Below are positions 20,963-27,862 of a stretch of 32,074 nt of DNA, one piece after another; the first letter of the stretch is position 1; each line of letters starts with the position of its first letter. This DNA comes from Solirubrobacterales bacterium. GTDB taxonomy: Bacteria > Actinomycetota > Thermoleophilia > Solirubrobacterales > 70-9. The position numbers and the translations under genes were made by a program. Below the pieces are notes generated by a model. It saw only the letters and a program-made list of their open reading frames with translations. It was not told where the DNA came from and did no database searches. Where the stretch lies: assembly GCA_019456285.1 (NCBI GenBank), contig VRUE01000019.1, forward strand, positions 1-32,074, read 5' to 3'.

Positions 20963-21472
20963 TCACTGACCGGGAGGCTGCGCTTCTCCCAGGCCGTGGG
21001 CGCCGGCCGCGGTGGCGCCGGTTGCCCGGTCGACGCGGTGGACCACCTCGCCCGGGTCGGCGACCCCGGCGAAGATGAAGTTGTAGTCGTCGGTTGCCGC
21101 GGTGTCGAAGTCGACATCGCCGATTTGCATGATCCGCTGGTAGATCGACTGCCGGTAGTTGACGTTCTGCACCCGCTCCAGCCGCGTCTCCTGGACCTCC
21201 CGGGAGACGATCCCGCGCTTGATGTTGAGGCGGCGGCTGGTGATCGTGTAGGTCGTCGCGACGCGCTTCACGAAGCCGACGAGGGCGGTGAGCCCGACCA
21301 GCGCCAGGACGACCAGGAACACGTCGCCGCCGCCGGCGCCGAAGAGCTTGGCGATCGCGCCGACGATCGCTGCGATCAGGATTCCCTTCAGGTAGAAGCC
21401 GAGGATCGCGCGCCAGGACGGGTGGCCCTGGAAGATCACCTGCTCCCCGGGGCTGAGGTTCAAGCTCGCCAT
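20963..21472 (-). CDS. Small membrane protein with bacterial PH (YdbS/DUF304-like) domain
   Basis: 169 aa from ATG at 21472, chosen because MASLNLSPGEQVIFQGHPSW is the usual opening of this family; the 28 extra residues of the track ORF lie in the divergent promoter region. After the start come two hydrophobic segments (AILGFYLKGILIAAIVGAIA and VFLVVLALVGLTALVGFV, roughly residues 21-40 and 50-67). Then comes the bPH_2 core: TTYTITSRRLNIKRGIVSREVQETRLERVQNVNYRQSIYQRIMQIGDVDF. Members are membrane-bound with mostly unknown function. It stands alone on the minus strand between metK (convergent) and priA (divergent). Confidence 0.82.
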   Translation of the reverse strand: MASLNLSPGEQVIFQGHPSWRAILGFYLKGILIAAIVGAIAKLFGAGGGDVFLVVLALVGLTALVGFVKRVATTYTITSRRLNIKRGIVSREVQETRLERVQNVNYRQSIYQRIMQIGDVDFDTAATDDYNFIFAGVADPGEVVHRVDRATGATAAGAHGLGEAQPPGQ

Positions 21473-21483
21473 CGCTCCGCGTG

Positions 21484-21489
21484 AGCATA
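21484..21489 (-). promoter_or_regulatory. -10-like TATGCT for the PH-domain gene (minus strand)
   Basis: Read on the minus strand, TATGCT is followed by 11 nt and the ATG at 21472, giving a very short or absent leader. It shares the 52-nt divergent gap with the priA -10. Confidence 0.35.
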
Positions 21490-21512
21490 CCCGCGGCGTC
21501 CGCCTCTCTCCA

Positions 21513-21518
21513 TACCGT
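21513..21518 (+). promoter_or_regulatory. -10-like TACCGT before priA
   Basis: TACCGT + 6 nt + GTG 21525 in the divergent gap, with no Shine-Dalgarno. Confidence 0.35.
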
Positions 21519-21524
21519 GACTGG

Positions 21525-23714
21525 GTGTCGATCGCGAAGGTCGAGCCGCTGACCACCGCCCGCGCCCTGCGGGGGCCGTTCGACTACCGCCTGCCGGCCG
21601 CGATGGCCGGCCTGGAGGTCGGCAGCGTGGTGCGGGTGCCGTTTGGGAGGCGGCGGGTGCTGGGGGTGGTGGTGGAGCTGGCCGAGGGCTCCGAGCTGCC
21701 GCCGGAGCGGCTCTCCGAGCCGATCGAGGCGCTGGAGGCGGGTGTCCCCGCCGAGCTGGTCCGGCTCGGCCTCTGGATCGCCCGCGAGTACTGCTCGACG
21801 CCCTCCCGCGGCCTCGAGCTGGTGCTGCCGCCAGGCACCGGCGCGGCGGGGCAGCGGGTTCGCTCCCGGGTCGAGCTGCGGGCTGAGATCGCCCCGGCGG
21901 GCGAGCAGGCGCTGAGCGGCGGCGAGCGGCTCGGCGTCAAGCAGCGGGCGGTGCTGGAGGCGCTGCGAACGGGCGAGATGTCGGCGGCAGAGCTTGCCGA
22001 CGCGGTCGGCGCCGACCGCCAGGTGCTGCGGCGGCTGGAGAGCCGTGGCCTGATCGTCTCCCGCAGCTCCCGCCTGCGGCGGCGGCCCGCCCAGCTCGAG
22101 GTGGGCGCCGCCGCGGGCCGACCGGAGCTGCTCGACGAGCAGGCGCGTGCGGTCGATTCGATCGTCGCGGCGCTCGACGGCGAGGCCGGGGCGCCGCGCC
22201 AGCTGCTGCTGCACGGCGTCACCGGCTCGGGCAAGACCGAGGTCTACCTGGCCGCGGTCGAGGCGGCGCTGGCGCGCGGCAGGGGGGCGATCGTCCTCGT
22301 CCCCGAGATCGGGCTGGCCCCGCAGGCGGTGGGGCGCTTCCGGGCCCGGCTCGGCGACCGCTTCGCGGTGCTGCACTCGGCGCTGGCGCCGGGCGAGCGC
22401 TACGACGAGTGGCGGCGGCTGCGAAGCGGCGAGGCGAGCGTCTGCGTCGGGCCGCGCTCCGCCGTCTTCGCCCCCGTCCACGACCTCGGCCTGATCGTCG
22501 TCGACGAGGAGCACGACCCCTCTTACAAGCAGGAGGGCGACCCCTGCTACGACGCCCGGGCCGTCGCCCGGCGCCGCGCCGGGGAGTGCGGAGCGGTGCT
22601 GGTTGCCGGCACCGCGACGCCGCGGCCCGAGTCCTGGCTGGAGCTGCCGCGGATCGAGCTTCCGCGTCGCGTCGACGAGCGGCGGATGCCGCCGGTCGAG
22701 GTGCTCGACATGCGCTCGGCCGACCCCCGCTCGGGGCCGCTTCACCCCGCCACCTGGGAGGCCCTCGAGCAGGTGCGCGGCGGCGGCGCCAAGGCGATCG
22801 TGATGATCAACCGGCGCGGCTTCGCGCCCTGGCTCACCTGCCGTTCCTGCGGGCGTCCCTGGAGCTGCCCCAACTGCGACGTCTCGCTGATCGTCCACCG
22901 CCACAGCGGCCGCCTCGTCTGCCATCACTGCGCCCATTCCGAGCCGCTGCCGGGCGCCTGCGGGGACTGCGGCTCGACGACGCTTTCGCGAGCCGGGGCC
23001 GGGACCGAGCAGGTCGAGGCGCTGCTCCGCGAGCGGCTCGCCCCGATGCCGGTCTTCCGCCTCGACTCCGACACCGCCGCCGGCAAGGGCGCTCACCCCC
23101 GCATCCTCGCCGGCTTCGGCGAGGCGGAGAGCGGCGTCCTGGTCGGGACCCAGATGGTCGCCAAGGGCCACGACTTCCCGGAGGTGACGCTGAGCGCGAT
23201 CCTCGACGCCGACGCGACCCTGCGCTTCCCCGACTTCCGCGCCGCGGAGCGGACCTTCGCGATGGTCGCGCAGCTCGCCGGCCGCAGCGGCCGCGGCGAG
23301 GCCGGGGGGGAGGTGATCGTCCAGACCCTGGCGCCCGAGGCGTCGAGCATCGCCCACGCCGCCCGCCACGACGCGGCCGGCTTCCTCGCCGAGGAGGTCG
23401 AGCGCCGCCGCCTGCTCCGCTACCCGCCCTTCTCCCACCTGGTCCGGATCGTCCTCAGGGCGGAGTCGGAGCCGCGTCTCGACGAGGCCGCCACGGGCCT
23501 GGCCACCGCCCTCGCCGCGACGCTGCCGGAGGGCGCCGACCTGCTCGGCCCCGCTCCGATGTTCCGGGTCCGCAACCGCCACCGCCGCCGCCTGCTGACC
23601 AAGGCCGACGACCGCGAGGCCACGGTCGCCGCAGTGCGCGAGGCGGTCGAGCGCCTGGCCTCCGACCGCTCCCTGCGCAAGGTGGCGATCGGCGTCGACG
23701 TGGACCCCCAGTAG
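21525..23714 (+). CDS. priA: Primosomal replication-restart helicase PriA
   Basis: 729 aa, full length. PriA recognises stalled forks and D-loops and reloads the replicative helicase. The N-terminal DNA-binding domain is followed by an intact helicase core: Walker A GVTGSGKTEVY (231-241), VPEIGLAPQ, DEEHD (motif II), AGTATPRPES, and late motifs GTQMVAKGHDFPEVTLSAILDAD and QLAGRSGRG. The zinc-binding insert has paired cysteines (CRSCGRPWSCPNC, CHHC, CGDCG). Streptomyces and mycobacterial PriA are usually described as lacking working helicase motifs, so this complete version stands out. Starts at GTG 21525. First gene of priA-def-fmt-rsmB-rpe. Confidence 0.96.
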   Translation: MSIAKVEPLTTARALRGPFDYRLPAAMAGLEVGSVVRVPFGRRRVLGVVVELAEGSELPPERLSEPIEALEAGVPAELVRLGLWIAREYCSTPSRGLELVLPPGTGAAGQRVRSRVELRAEIAPAGEQALSGGERLGVKQRAVLEALRTGEMSAAELADAVGADRQVLRRLESRGLIVSRSSRLRRRPAQLEVGAAAGRPELLDEQARAVDSIVAALDGEAGAPRQLLLHGVTGSGKTEVYLAAVEAALARGRGAIVLVPEIGLAPQAVGRFRARLGDRFAVLHSALAPGERYDEWRRLRSGEASVCVGPRSAVFAPVHDLGLIVVDEEHDPSYKQEGDPCYDARAVARRRAGECGAVLVAGTATPRPESWLELPRIELPRRVDERRMPPVEVLDMRSADPRSGPLHPATWEALEQVRGGGAKAIVMINRRGFAPWLTCRSCGRPWSCPNCDVSLIVHRHSGRLVCHHCAHSEPLPGACGDCGSTTLSRAGAGTEQVEALLRERLAPMPVFRLDSDTAAGKGAHPRILAGFGEAESGVLVGTQMVAKGHDFPEVTLSAILDADATLRFPDFRAAERTFAMVAQLAGRSGRGEAGGEVIVQTLAPEASSIAHAARHDAAGFLAEEVERRRLLRYPPFSHLVRIVLRAESEPRLDEAATGLATALAATLPEGADLLGPAPMFRVRNRHRRRLLTKADDREATVAAVREAVERLASDRSLRKVAIGVDVDPQ

Positions 23715-23742
23715 GCCTCCCCGGACCGCCCCGCGGAGTCCT

Positions 23743-23748
23743 TAGACT
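23743..23748 (+). promoter_or_regulatory. -10-like TAGACT before def
   Basis: TAGACT + 10 nt + ATG 23759 in the 44-nt priA-def gap. The spacing is slightly longer than at the other sites, so transcription may begin a few bases before the ATG. Confidence 0.35.
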
Positions 23749-23758
23749 CAGATCATCG

Positions 23759-24403
23759 ATGAGCGATCGGGTTGAGACCGAGACAGGCGAGCCGGGCGAG
23801 AGCCGGCTCGAGGCGGAGCTGCTGGAGCAGCGCCAGGCGGCGCTCGCCCAGGTGGTCAAGTTCGGCGATCCGGTTCTGAAGAGCAAGGCCTCGCCGGTGC
23901 GGGAGTTCGGCCCGAAGCTGCGGGCCGAGATCGAGCGGATGATCGGGATCATGCGCGACGGGATGGGGGTCGGGCTGGCCGCCAACCAGCTCGGGATTCT
24001 GCGCCGCGTGCTCGTCTTCCGGGTGGGCCCGGACTGCGAGCCGACGGCGCTGGTCAATCCGGCGGTCGAGTGGCTCTCGGAGGAGGTCGCCGTCGCCGAA
24101 GAGGGCTGCCTCAGCCTGCCCGGCGTCTCAGTGGACGTGGAGCGGCCCCTGCACGCCCGGTTCGGGGGCCTCGACGTGGACGGGGAGCCGGTGGGGATCG
24201 AGGCGTCGGGCCTCGAGGCGCGGGTCCTCCAGCACGAGGTCGATCACCTCGACGGCGTGCTGATCCTCGACTGGGCGCCGCGCGAGCAGCGCAGGGGGGC
24301 GCTGCGGGCGCTGCGCGAAGGCGGCAGCTACAGCCCGCCGGTCGAGGACGGGGACGAGGCGCGGGAGCGCGACGAGCACCGCGAGCCGCGCACCGACGCG
24401 TGA
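23759..24403 (+). CDS. def: Peptide deformylase
   Basis: 214 aa. Removes the formyl group from the N-terminal methionine of new proteins. All three motifs are intact: GVGLAANQLG (70-79), EEGCLSLPG with the metal Cys (C117), and QHEVDHLDG with His159, Glu160 and His163. It is longer than the typical ~165-185 aa enzyme: about 30 acidic residues precede the core (MSDRVETETGEPGESRLEAELLEQ) and a charged tail follows (EDGDEARERDEHREPRTDA). ATG 23759 is the start; the longer track ORF runs back through priA. The stop overlaps the fmt GTG. Confidence 0.94.
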   Translation: MSDRVETETGEPGESRLEAELLEQRQAALAQVVKFGDPVLKSKASPVREFGPKLRAEIERMIGIMRDGMGVGLAANQLGILRRVLVFRVGPDCEPTALVNPAVEWLSEEVAVAEEGCLSLPGVSVDVERPLHARFGGLDVDGEPVGIEASGLEARVLQHEVDHLDGVLILDWAPREQRRGALRALREGGSYSPPVEDGDEARERDEHREPRTDA

Positions 24404-25302
24404 GGACGATCTATCTCGGCACCTCGGAGTTCGCCGCGGCGGTGCTGCGCCGCCTGGCCGGCTCCCCGCACCGCCCGCTGCTGGTCGTGACGCCCCCGGA
24501 CCGCCCCAAGGGGCGGGGGCGGAGGACCCTGCCGCCCGCCGCCGCCGAGGCGGCGGGCGAGCTGGGGATCGAGCTGCTCCAGGCCGAGAGCGTCAACGAG
24601 GAGGCGGCGCTGGAGCGAATCCGCGCGGCGCGCCCCGAGGCGGCCGCGGTCTGCGCCTTCGGCCAGCTGATCCGCGAGCCGCTGCTCTCAGAGCTGCCGA
24701 TGCTGAACGTCCACCCTTCGCTGCTGCCGCGCTGGCGGGGCGCGGCCCCGATCGAGCGCGCGATCATGGCCGGCGACCCGAGCACGGGCGTCAGCGTGAT
24801 GCGGGTCACCGCCGGCCTCGACTCCGGCCCGGTCGCGCTGCGGGAAGAGGTCTCGATCGGCCCCGAGGAGGACTTCGAGATCCTCTCCGCGAGGCTCGCC
24901 GAGCTGGGCGGCGAGCTGCTGGTCAGGGCGCTGGACCTGCACGCCGAGGGACGGCTGGAGCTGCAGGAGCAGGACGACGACGAGGCGACCTACGCCGGCA
25001 AGATCGACCCCGCCGAGCGCTGTCTCGACCCGACGCGCCCGGCCGTCGAGCTGGCCCGGGCGGTCCGCGCTCTCTCCCCACACATCGGCGCCTACCTGGA
25101 AACCGCCGCCGGCAGGCTGGGGGTGCGGCGGGCGCGCCCGGTCGACGTCGGGGTCAGGGCGGGCGAGATGCGGGCCGAGTGGGGAGCGTTGCTGCTCGGC
25201 TGCGGCCAGGGAACGCTGCGGCTGGAGGTGGTTCAGCCGCAGGGAGGCAAGCCGATGGCGGCGGGCGCCTATCTGCGCGGCCACCCGCTGCCGAGGCTGT
25301 GA
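24400..25302 (+). CDS. fmt: Methionyl-tRNA formyltransferase
   Basis: 300 aa from GTG 24400 (overlap GTGA with def); RTIYLGTSEFAAAVLRRL is the normal N-terminus. Formylates initiator Met-tRNA using 10-formyl-THF, the reaction later undone by Def. Landmarks: TPPDRPKGRGR, AFGQLI (86-91), LNVHPSLLPRWRGAAPI with the catalytic Asn103 and His105, and GLDSGPV (Asp141). The C-terminal OB-like domain has KIDPAERCLDP and ARAVRALSPHIGAY. The track start at 24070 is an extension through def. The 10-formyl-THF pool links it loosely to the gcv operon. Confidence 0.95.
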   Translation: MRTIYLGTSEFAAAVLRRLAGSPHRPLLVVTPPDRPKGRGRRTLPPAAAEAAGELGIELLQAESVNEEAALERIRAARPEAAAVCAFGQLIREPLLSELPMLNVHPSLLPRWRGAAPIERAIMAGDPSTGVSVMRVTAGLDSGPVALREEVSIGPEEDFEILSARLAELGGELLVRALDLHAEGRLELQEQDDDEATYAGKIDPAERCLDPTRPAVELARAVRALSPHIGAYLETAAGRLGVRRARPVDVGVRAGEMRAEWGALLLGCGQGTLRLEVVQPQGGKPMAAGAYLRGHPLPRL

Positions 25303-26708
25303 GCGCGGGCCGCCCCGCCGCTGTGATCTCTCCCGCCCGCGCCCTCGCCTTCGAGGCCGTCCGGGCGACCTTCGAGGACGGCGCCTTCACCGAGCGGACC
25401 TTCCGTGAGTCGGCCGACGAGCGCGGCCTGGCCGGCCGCGAGCGCGCCCAGGCGCAGCGCCTCGTCTACGGCGCCGTCCAGCGCCGCGGCACCAGCGACG
25501 CGGCGATCGAGCGCCTCGCGGAGCGCTCGCCGCGGCTGCTCGACCCGCCGCTGCTGGCCGCCCTACGCCTCGGGCTCTACGAGCTGCTGTTCGCCGACGC
25601 TACCCCCGACCACGCCGCGGTCGACCAGGCGGTCGAGCTGGCCAAGCGGGCCGGCGCTGCCCACGCTGCGGGCCTGGTCAACGCGATCCTGCGACGCGCG
25701 ACGCGGCAGCGGGACGAGCTGACCGCCTCTCTGCTCGGCGACGACTCGACCCCCGAGCTGGCCGCGGTGGCGCACTCGGTGCCGCCCTGGCTGGCGCGGA
25801 TGTGGTGGCGGGAGCTGGGGCCGGACGGCGCCCGCTCCCTGCTGGCGACCTGCAACGAGCCCGCCGAGGTGGCGATGCGCGTCAACACCCTCGCCACCGA
25901 CCGCGAGGCGGTGCTCGCCGGGCTGCGCGAGGCGGGGGTCGAGGCGCGGCCTCCGCAGGCCGGCTGGCCGCTCGACGCGCCGGAGGAGATCGTCGTCGCC
26001 GGGCGGATCGGGGCGGCGGTTCCCGACCGGATCGCGGCCGGCGAGCTGACCCCGCAGAGCCGCGGTTCCGCGGCGGTCGTCGAGGCTCTCGACCCCCGGC
26101 CCGGGGAGCAGATCCTCGACCTCTGCGCCGGGCCGGGGATCAAGACGGGCCAGATCGCGGCCCGGATGGGCGACCGGGGCGAGACGATCTCGGTCGAGCT
26201 GGACCCCGGCAGGGCGGCCGAGGTGGCGGAGCAGGCGCGGCGGCTGGGGCTGCGCAGCGTCACCGTGGTCGAGGCCGACGCGGCGGAGATGGAGCTGGCG
26301 CCCGGCTTCGACCGGGTCCTTGTCGACGCGCCGTGCTCGAACCTCGGCGCGCTGGCCGCGCGCCCCGATGCCCGCTGGCGCAAGTCTCCGCAGGCGATCG
26401 AGCGGCTCGCCGACCTGCAGGGCCGCCTCCTGCGCAGGGCGGCCGGGGTGCTGCGCCCGGGCGGCGTGCTCGTCTACGCGACCTGCACGATCTCCCGCCG
26501 CGAGAACGAGGACCAGGTCGCGGCGCTGCTCGAGGCGGCCTCGGCCGGGGAGGCGTCGCCGCTCGCCGTCGAGGACCTCGGCGCAGGCGCCCCGACGCTC
26601 GCCTCGCCGCTCGACCCACGTTGCCTGCAGCTCCGCCCCGATCGCGACTGCACGACAGGTTTCTTCATCTGCCGTCTCAGGACCCATCCCGGTTCTGAGC
26701 AGGGATGA
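25299..26708 (+). CDS. rsmB: 16S rRNA (cytosine-967-C5)-methyltransferase RsmB
   Basis: 469 aa from GTG 25299 (GTGA overlap with fmt). Architecture: an N-terminal NusB-like RNA-binding domain (about 10-145; TERTFRESADERGLAGRERAQAQRLVYGAVQRRG) followed by a SAM-dependent methyltransferase domain. SAM motif: ILDLCAGPGIKTGQIAARMG. The two cysteines of RNA m5C enzymes are in VDAPCSNLG (motif IV) and VYATCTISRREN (motif VI). PCSNLG replaces the more common PCSGLG. The protein ends with the expected CTTGFFICRLR. def-fmt-rsmB is a classic translation-related cluster. The stop overlaps the next gene's ATG. Confidence 0.94.
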   Translation: MSAGRPAAVISPARALAFEAVRATFEDGAFTERTFRESADERGLAGRERAQAQRLVYGAVQRRGTSDAAIERLAERSPRLLDPPLLAALRLGLYELLFADATPDHAAVDQAVELAKRAGAAHAAGLVNAILRRATRQRDELTASLLGDDSTPELAAVAHSVPPWLARMWWRELGPDGARSLLATCNEPAEVAMRVNTLATDREAVLAGLREAGVEARPPQAGWPLDAPEEIVVAGRIGAAVPDRIAAGELTPQSRGSAAVVEALDPRPGEQILDLCAGPGIKTGQIAARMGDRGETISVELDPGRAAEVAEQARRLGLRSVTVVEADAAEMELAPGFDRVLVDAPCSNLGALAARPDARWRKSPQAIERLADLQGRLLRRAAGVLRPGGVLVYATCTISRRENEDQVAALLEAASAGEASPLAVEDLGAGAPTLASPLDPRCLQLRPDRDCTTGFFICRLRTHPGSEQG

Positions 26709-26956
26709 TGGGGCGGATGAGCGAGAAAGGCGAGGGTGAAAGCGTGCTGCGCCGGGCGAGCTGCCCGGGCTGCGGCGAGCCGTGGCTGCGTCCGACCCAG
26801 CTGCCGGGCCGCTTCCACTGCGTGTACTGTCTGCGCCGCTTCGAGTTGGTTTCGCAGTGCCCCAACTGCGGCGAGCACCAGACGATCGCCCGGATGAGCA
26901 GCAGCGAGGACATGACCTGCCAGCCTTGCGGAGATTCCATGCTGAGGCCCGTATGA
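26705..26956 (+). CDS. Small double zinc-ribbon protein of unknown function
   Basis: 83 aa from ATG 26705 (ATGA overlap with rsmB); ATG 26708 and 26717 are in-frame alternatives, the last giving MSEKGEGES. Four CxxC knuckles are visible: CPGC (about 20-23), CVYC (39-42), CPNC (52-55) and CQPC (74-77), enough for two zinc ribbons. The rest is basic/polar with no enzyme motif. It overlaps both neighbours (rsmB and rpe) by four bases, so it is a true operon member despite its size. I do not recognise a named family; a nucleic-acid or protein-contact role is only a guess. Confidence 0.8.
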   Translation: MMGRMSEKGEGESVLRRASCPGCGEPWLRPTQLPGRFHCVYCLRRFELVSQCPNCGEHQTIARMSSSEDMTCQPCGDSMLRPV

Positions 26957-27639
26957 GCGAGCGGATGGCCGAGCTGACCGCCGAGCGGCGGGTCGCCCCC
27001 TCGATCCTCTCCGCGGACTTCTCGCGGCTGGGGTCGCAGGTCGGCGAGGTGATGGAGGCCGGGGCGCGGGTGATTCACGTCGATGTGATGGACGGGCATT
27101 TCGTGCCGCCGATCACGATCGGGCCGCTGGTCGCCGCCTCGATCGCCGACCAGGTCCATGCGGCCGGCGGCGCGATCGACGTTCACCTGATGATCGAGGC
27201 GCCGGAGCGGCAGATCGAGGTCTTCGCCAAGGCCGGGGCCGACTCGATCACCTTCCACGCGGAGGCGACCCCGCACGCCAGCCGCACCCTGTCGGCGATC
27301 CGCGAGCTGGGTTGCCTGGCGGGCGTCGCGATCAACCCCGGCACCCCGGTCGAGGCGGTCGCCGAGCTGCGGGGGCTCGCCGACATCGTCCTCTGCATGA
27401 CCGTCAACCCCGGCTGGGGCGGCCAGGCGTTCATCGCGGGCTCGCCCGACAAGGTCTCCCGCCTCGCCGCGCTGGCCGGCGACGCCAGGATCGAGGTCGA
27501 CGGCGGCATCGACGCGGCGACGGCCGGATCGGCCGCCGCCGCGGGCGCCTCGCTGTTCGTCGCCGGCTCGGCGCTGTTCGGCGCCGCCGACCCGGTCGCC
27601 GCCTATGCCGAGATCGCGGCAGCCGCCGGGGCGGTCTGA
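26953..27639 (+). CDS. rpe: Ribulose-phosphate 3-epimerase
   Basis: 228 aa from ATG 26953 (ATGA overlap with the zinc-ribbon gene). Interconverts ribulose 5-phosphate and xylulose 5-phosphate in the pentose phosphate pathway. TIM-barrel landmarks: APSILSADFSRLG (first catalytic/metal strand), HVDVMDGHFVPPITIGP (Asp acid/base and metal His), DVHLMIEAP, ITFHAEA, GVAINPGTPVEA, MTVNPGWGGQAFI and EVDGGIDAATA (second catalytic Asp). All are intact. The track ORF starting 26782 extends backward through the zinc-ribbon gene and is not the start. It may supply pentose phosphates and erythrose 4-phosphate for aromatic synthesis indirectly. Confidence 0.96.
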   Translation: MSERMAELTAERRVAPSILSADFSRLGSQVGEVMEAGARVIHVDVMDGHFVPPITIGPLVAASIADQVHAAGGAIDVHLMIEAPERQIEVFAKAGADSITFHAEATPHASRTLSAIRELGCLAGVAINPGTPVEAVAELRGLADIVLCMTVNPGWGGQAFIAGSPDKVSRLAALAGDARIEVDGGIDAATAGSAAAAGASLFVAGSALFGAADPVAAYAEIAAAAGAV

Positions 27640-27660
27640 CCGGGCCCCCGCCCCCGCCTG

Positions 27661-27689
27661 TCAGTCACCGAGATGACTGATTCCTAATT
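27661..27689 (+). terminator. Small stem-loop after rpe
   Basis: TCAGTCA-CCGAGA-TGACTGA (27661-27680), a perfect 7-bp stem with 6-nt loop, 21 nt after the rpe stop, followed by TTCCTAATT. It could terminate rpe transcription, but it overlaps the left arm of the larger nested hairpin, so only one fold can form at a time. Confidence 0.45.
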
Positions 27690-27836
27690 AACGTGCCCGC
27701 GGGGGCGCGACTGGCCAAGCGGGGCGGTGCGCGCGTCCGCGGCGCGTAGCAGCGCTACGCGCGAGGGCGTGCGTGCCGATCCTGCGCCGCGCCAGGCGCG
27801 TCATCCGTGGATACGGGAATTAGGAATCAGTGATCT
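27671..27836 (+). repeat. 166-nt nested inverted-repeat element between rpe and the antiporter
   Basis: The outer arms AGATGACTGATTCCTAATT (27671-27689) and 27818-27836 are reverse complements with one mismatch. Inside, four further stems nest: CCCG/CGGG (27696-27699 with 27814-27817); 27706-27715 with 27791-27800 (9 of 10); 27725-27737 with 27766-27778 (13 pairs, four of them G-U); and GCGCGTAGC/GCTACGCGC (27742-27750 with 27754-27762) closed by an AGC loop. The wobbles work only in plus-strand RNA. No coding frame is credible. It may be a structured RNA, a 3' UTR element of rpe or a MITE-like repeat. Confidence 0.65.
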
Positions 27837-27840
27837 GAGC

Positions 27841-27862
27841 GGCCCGGGTCAGCTGCCGGGCC
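27841..27862 (-). terminator. GC stem-loop over the antiporter stop codon
   Basis: GGCCCGG (27841-27847) and CCGGGCC (27856-27862) are perfect reverse complements around 8 nt that include the antiporter stop. On the minus strand it is followed by GCTCAGATCACTGATTCC, so it may help end transcription of the minus-strand operon. Confidence 0.35.

Noticed and set aside
20874-23582. 902-codon minus-strand ORF opposite priA
   Set aside because: Shadow frame of priA and the priA/PH-domain gap; Arg/Gly/Pro-rich composition and no conserved motif, while priA is intact.
27700-27800. tRNA-like segment (GGCCAAGCGG, resembling a D-arm)
   Set aside because: No T-arm consensus, no anticodon stem at the right distance and no acceptor pairing; the bases are better explained by the nested hairpin.
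27671-27836. Integron attC site
   Set aside because: A long imperfect hairpin is present, but the end motifs do not fit RYYYAAC/GTTRRRY and there is no integrase or cassette array.
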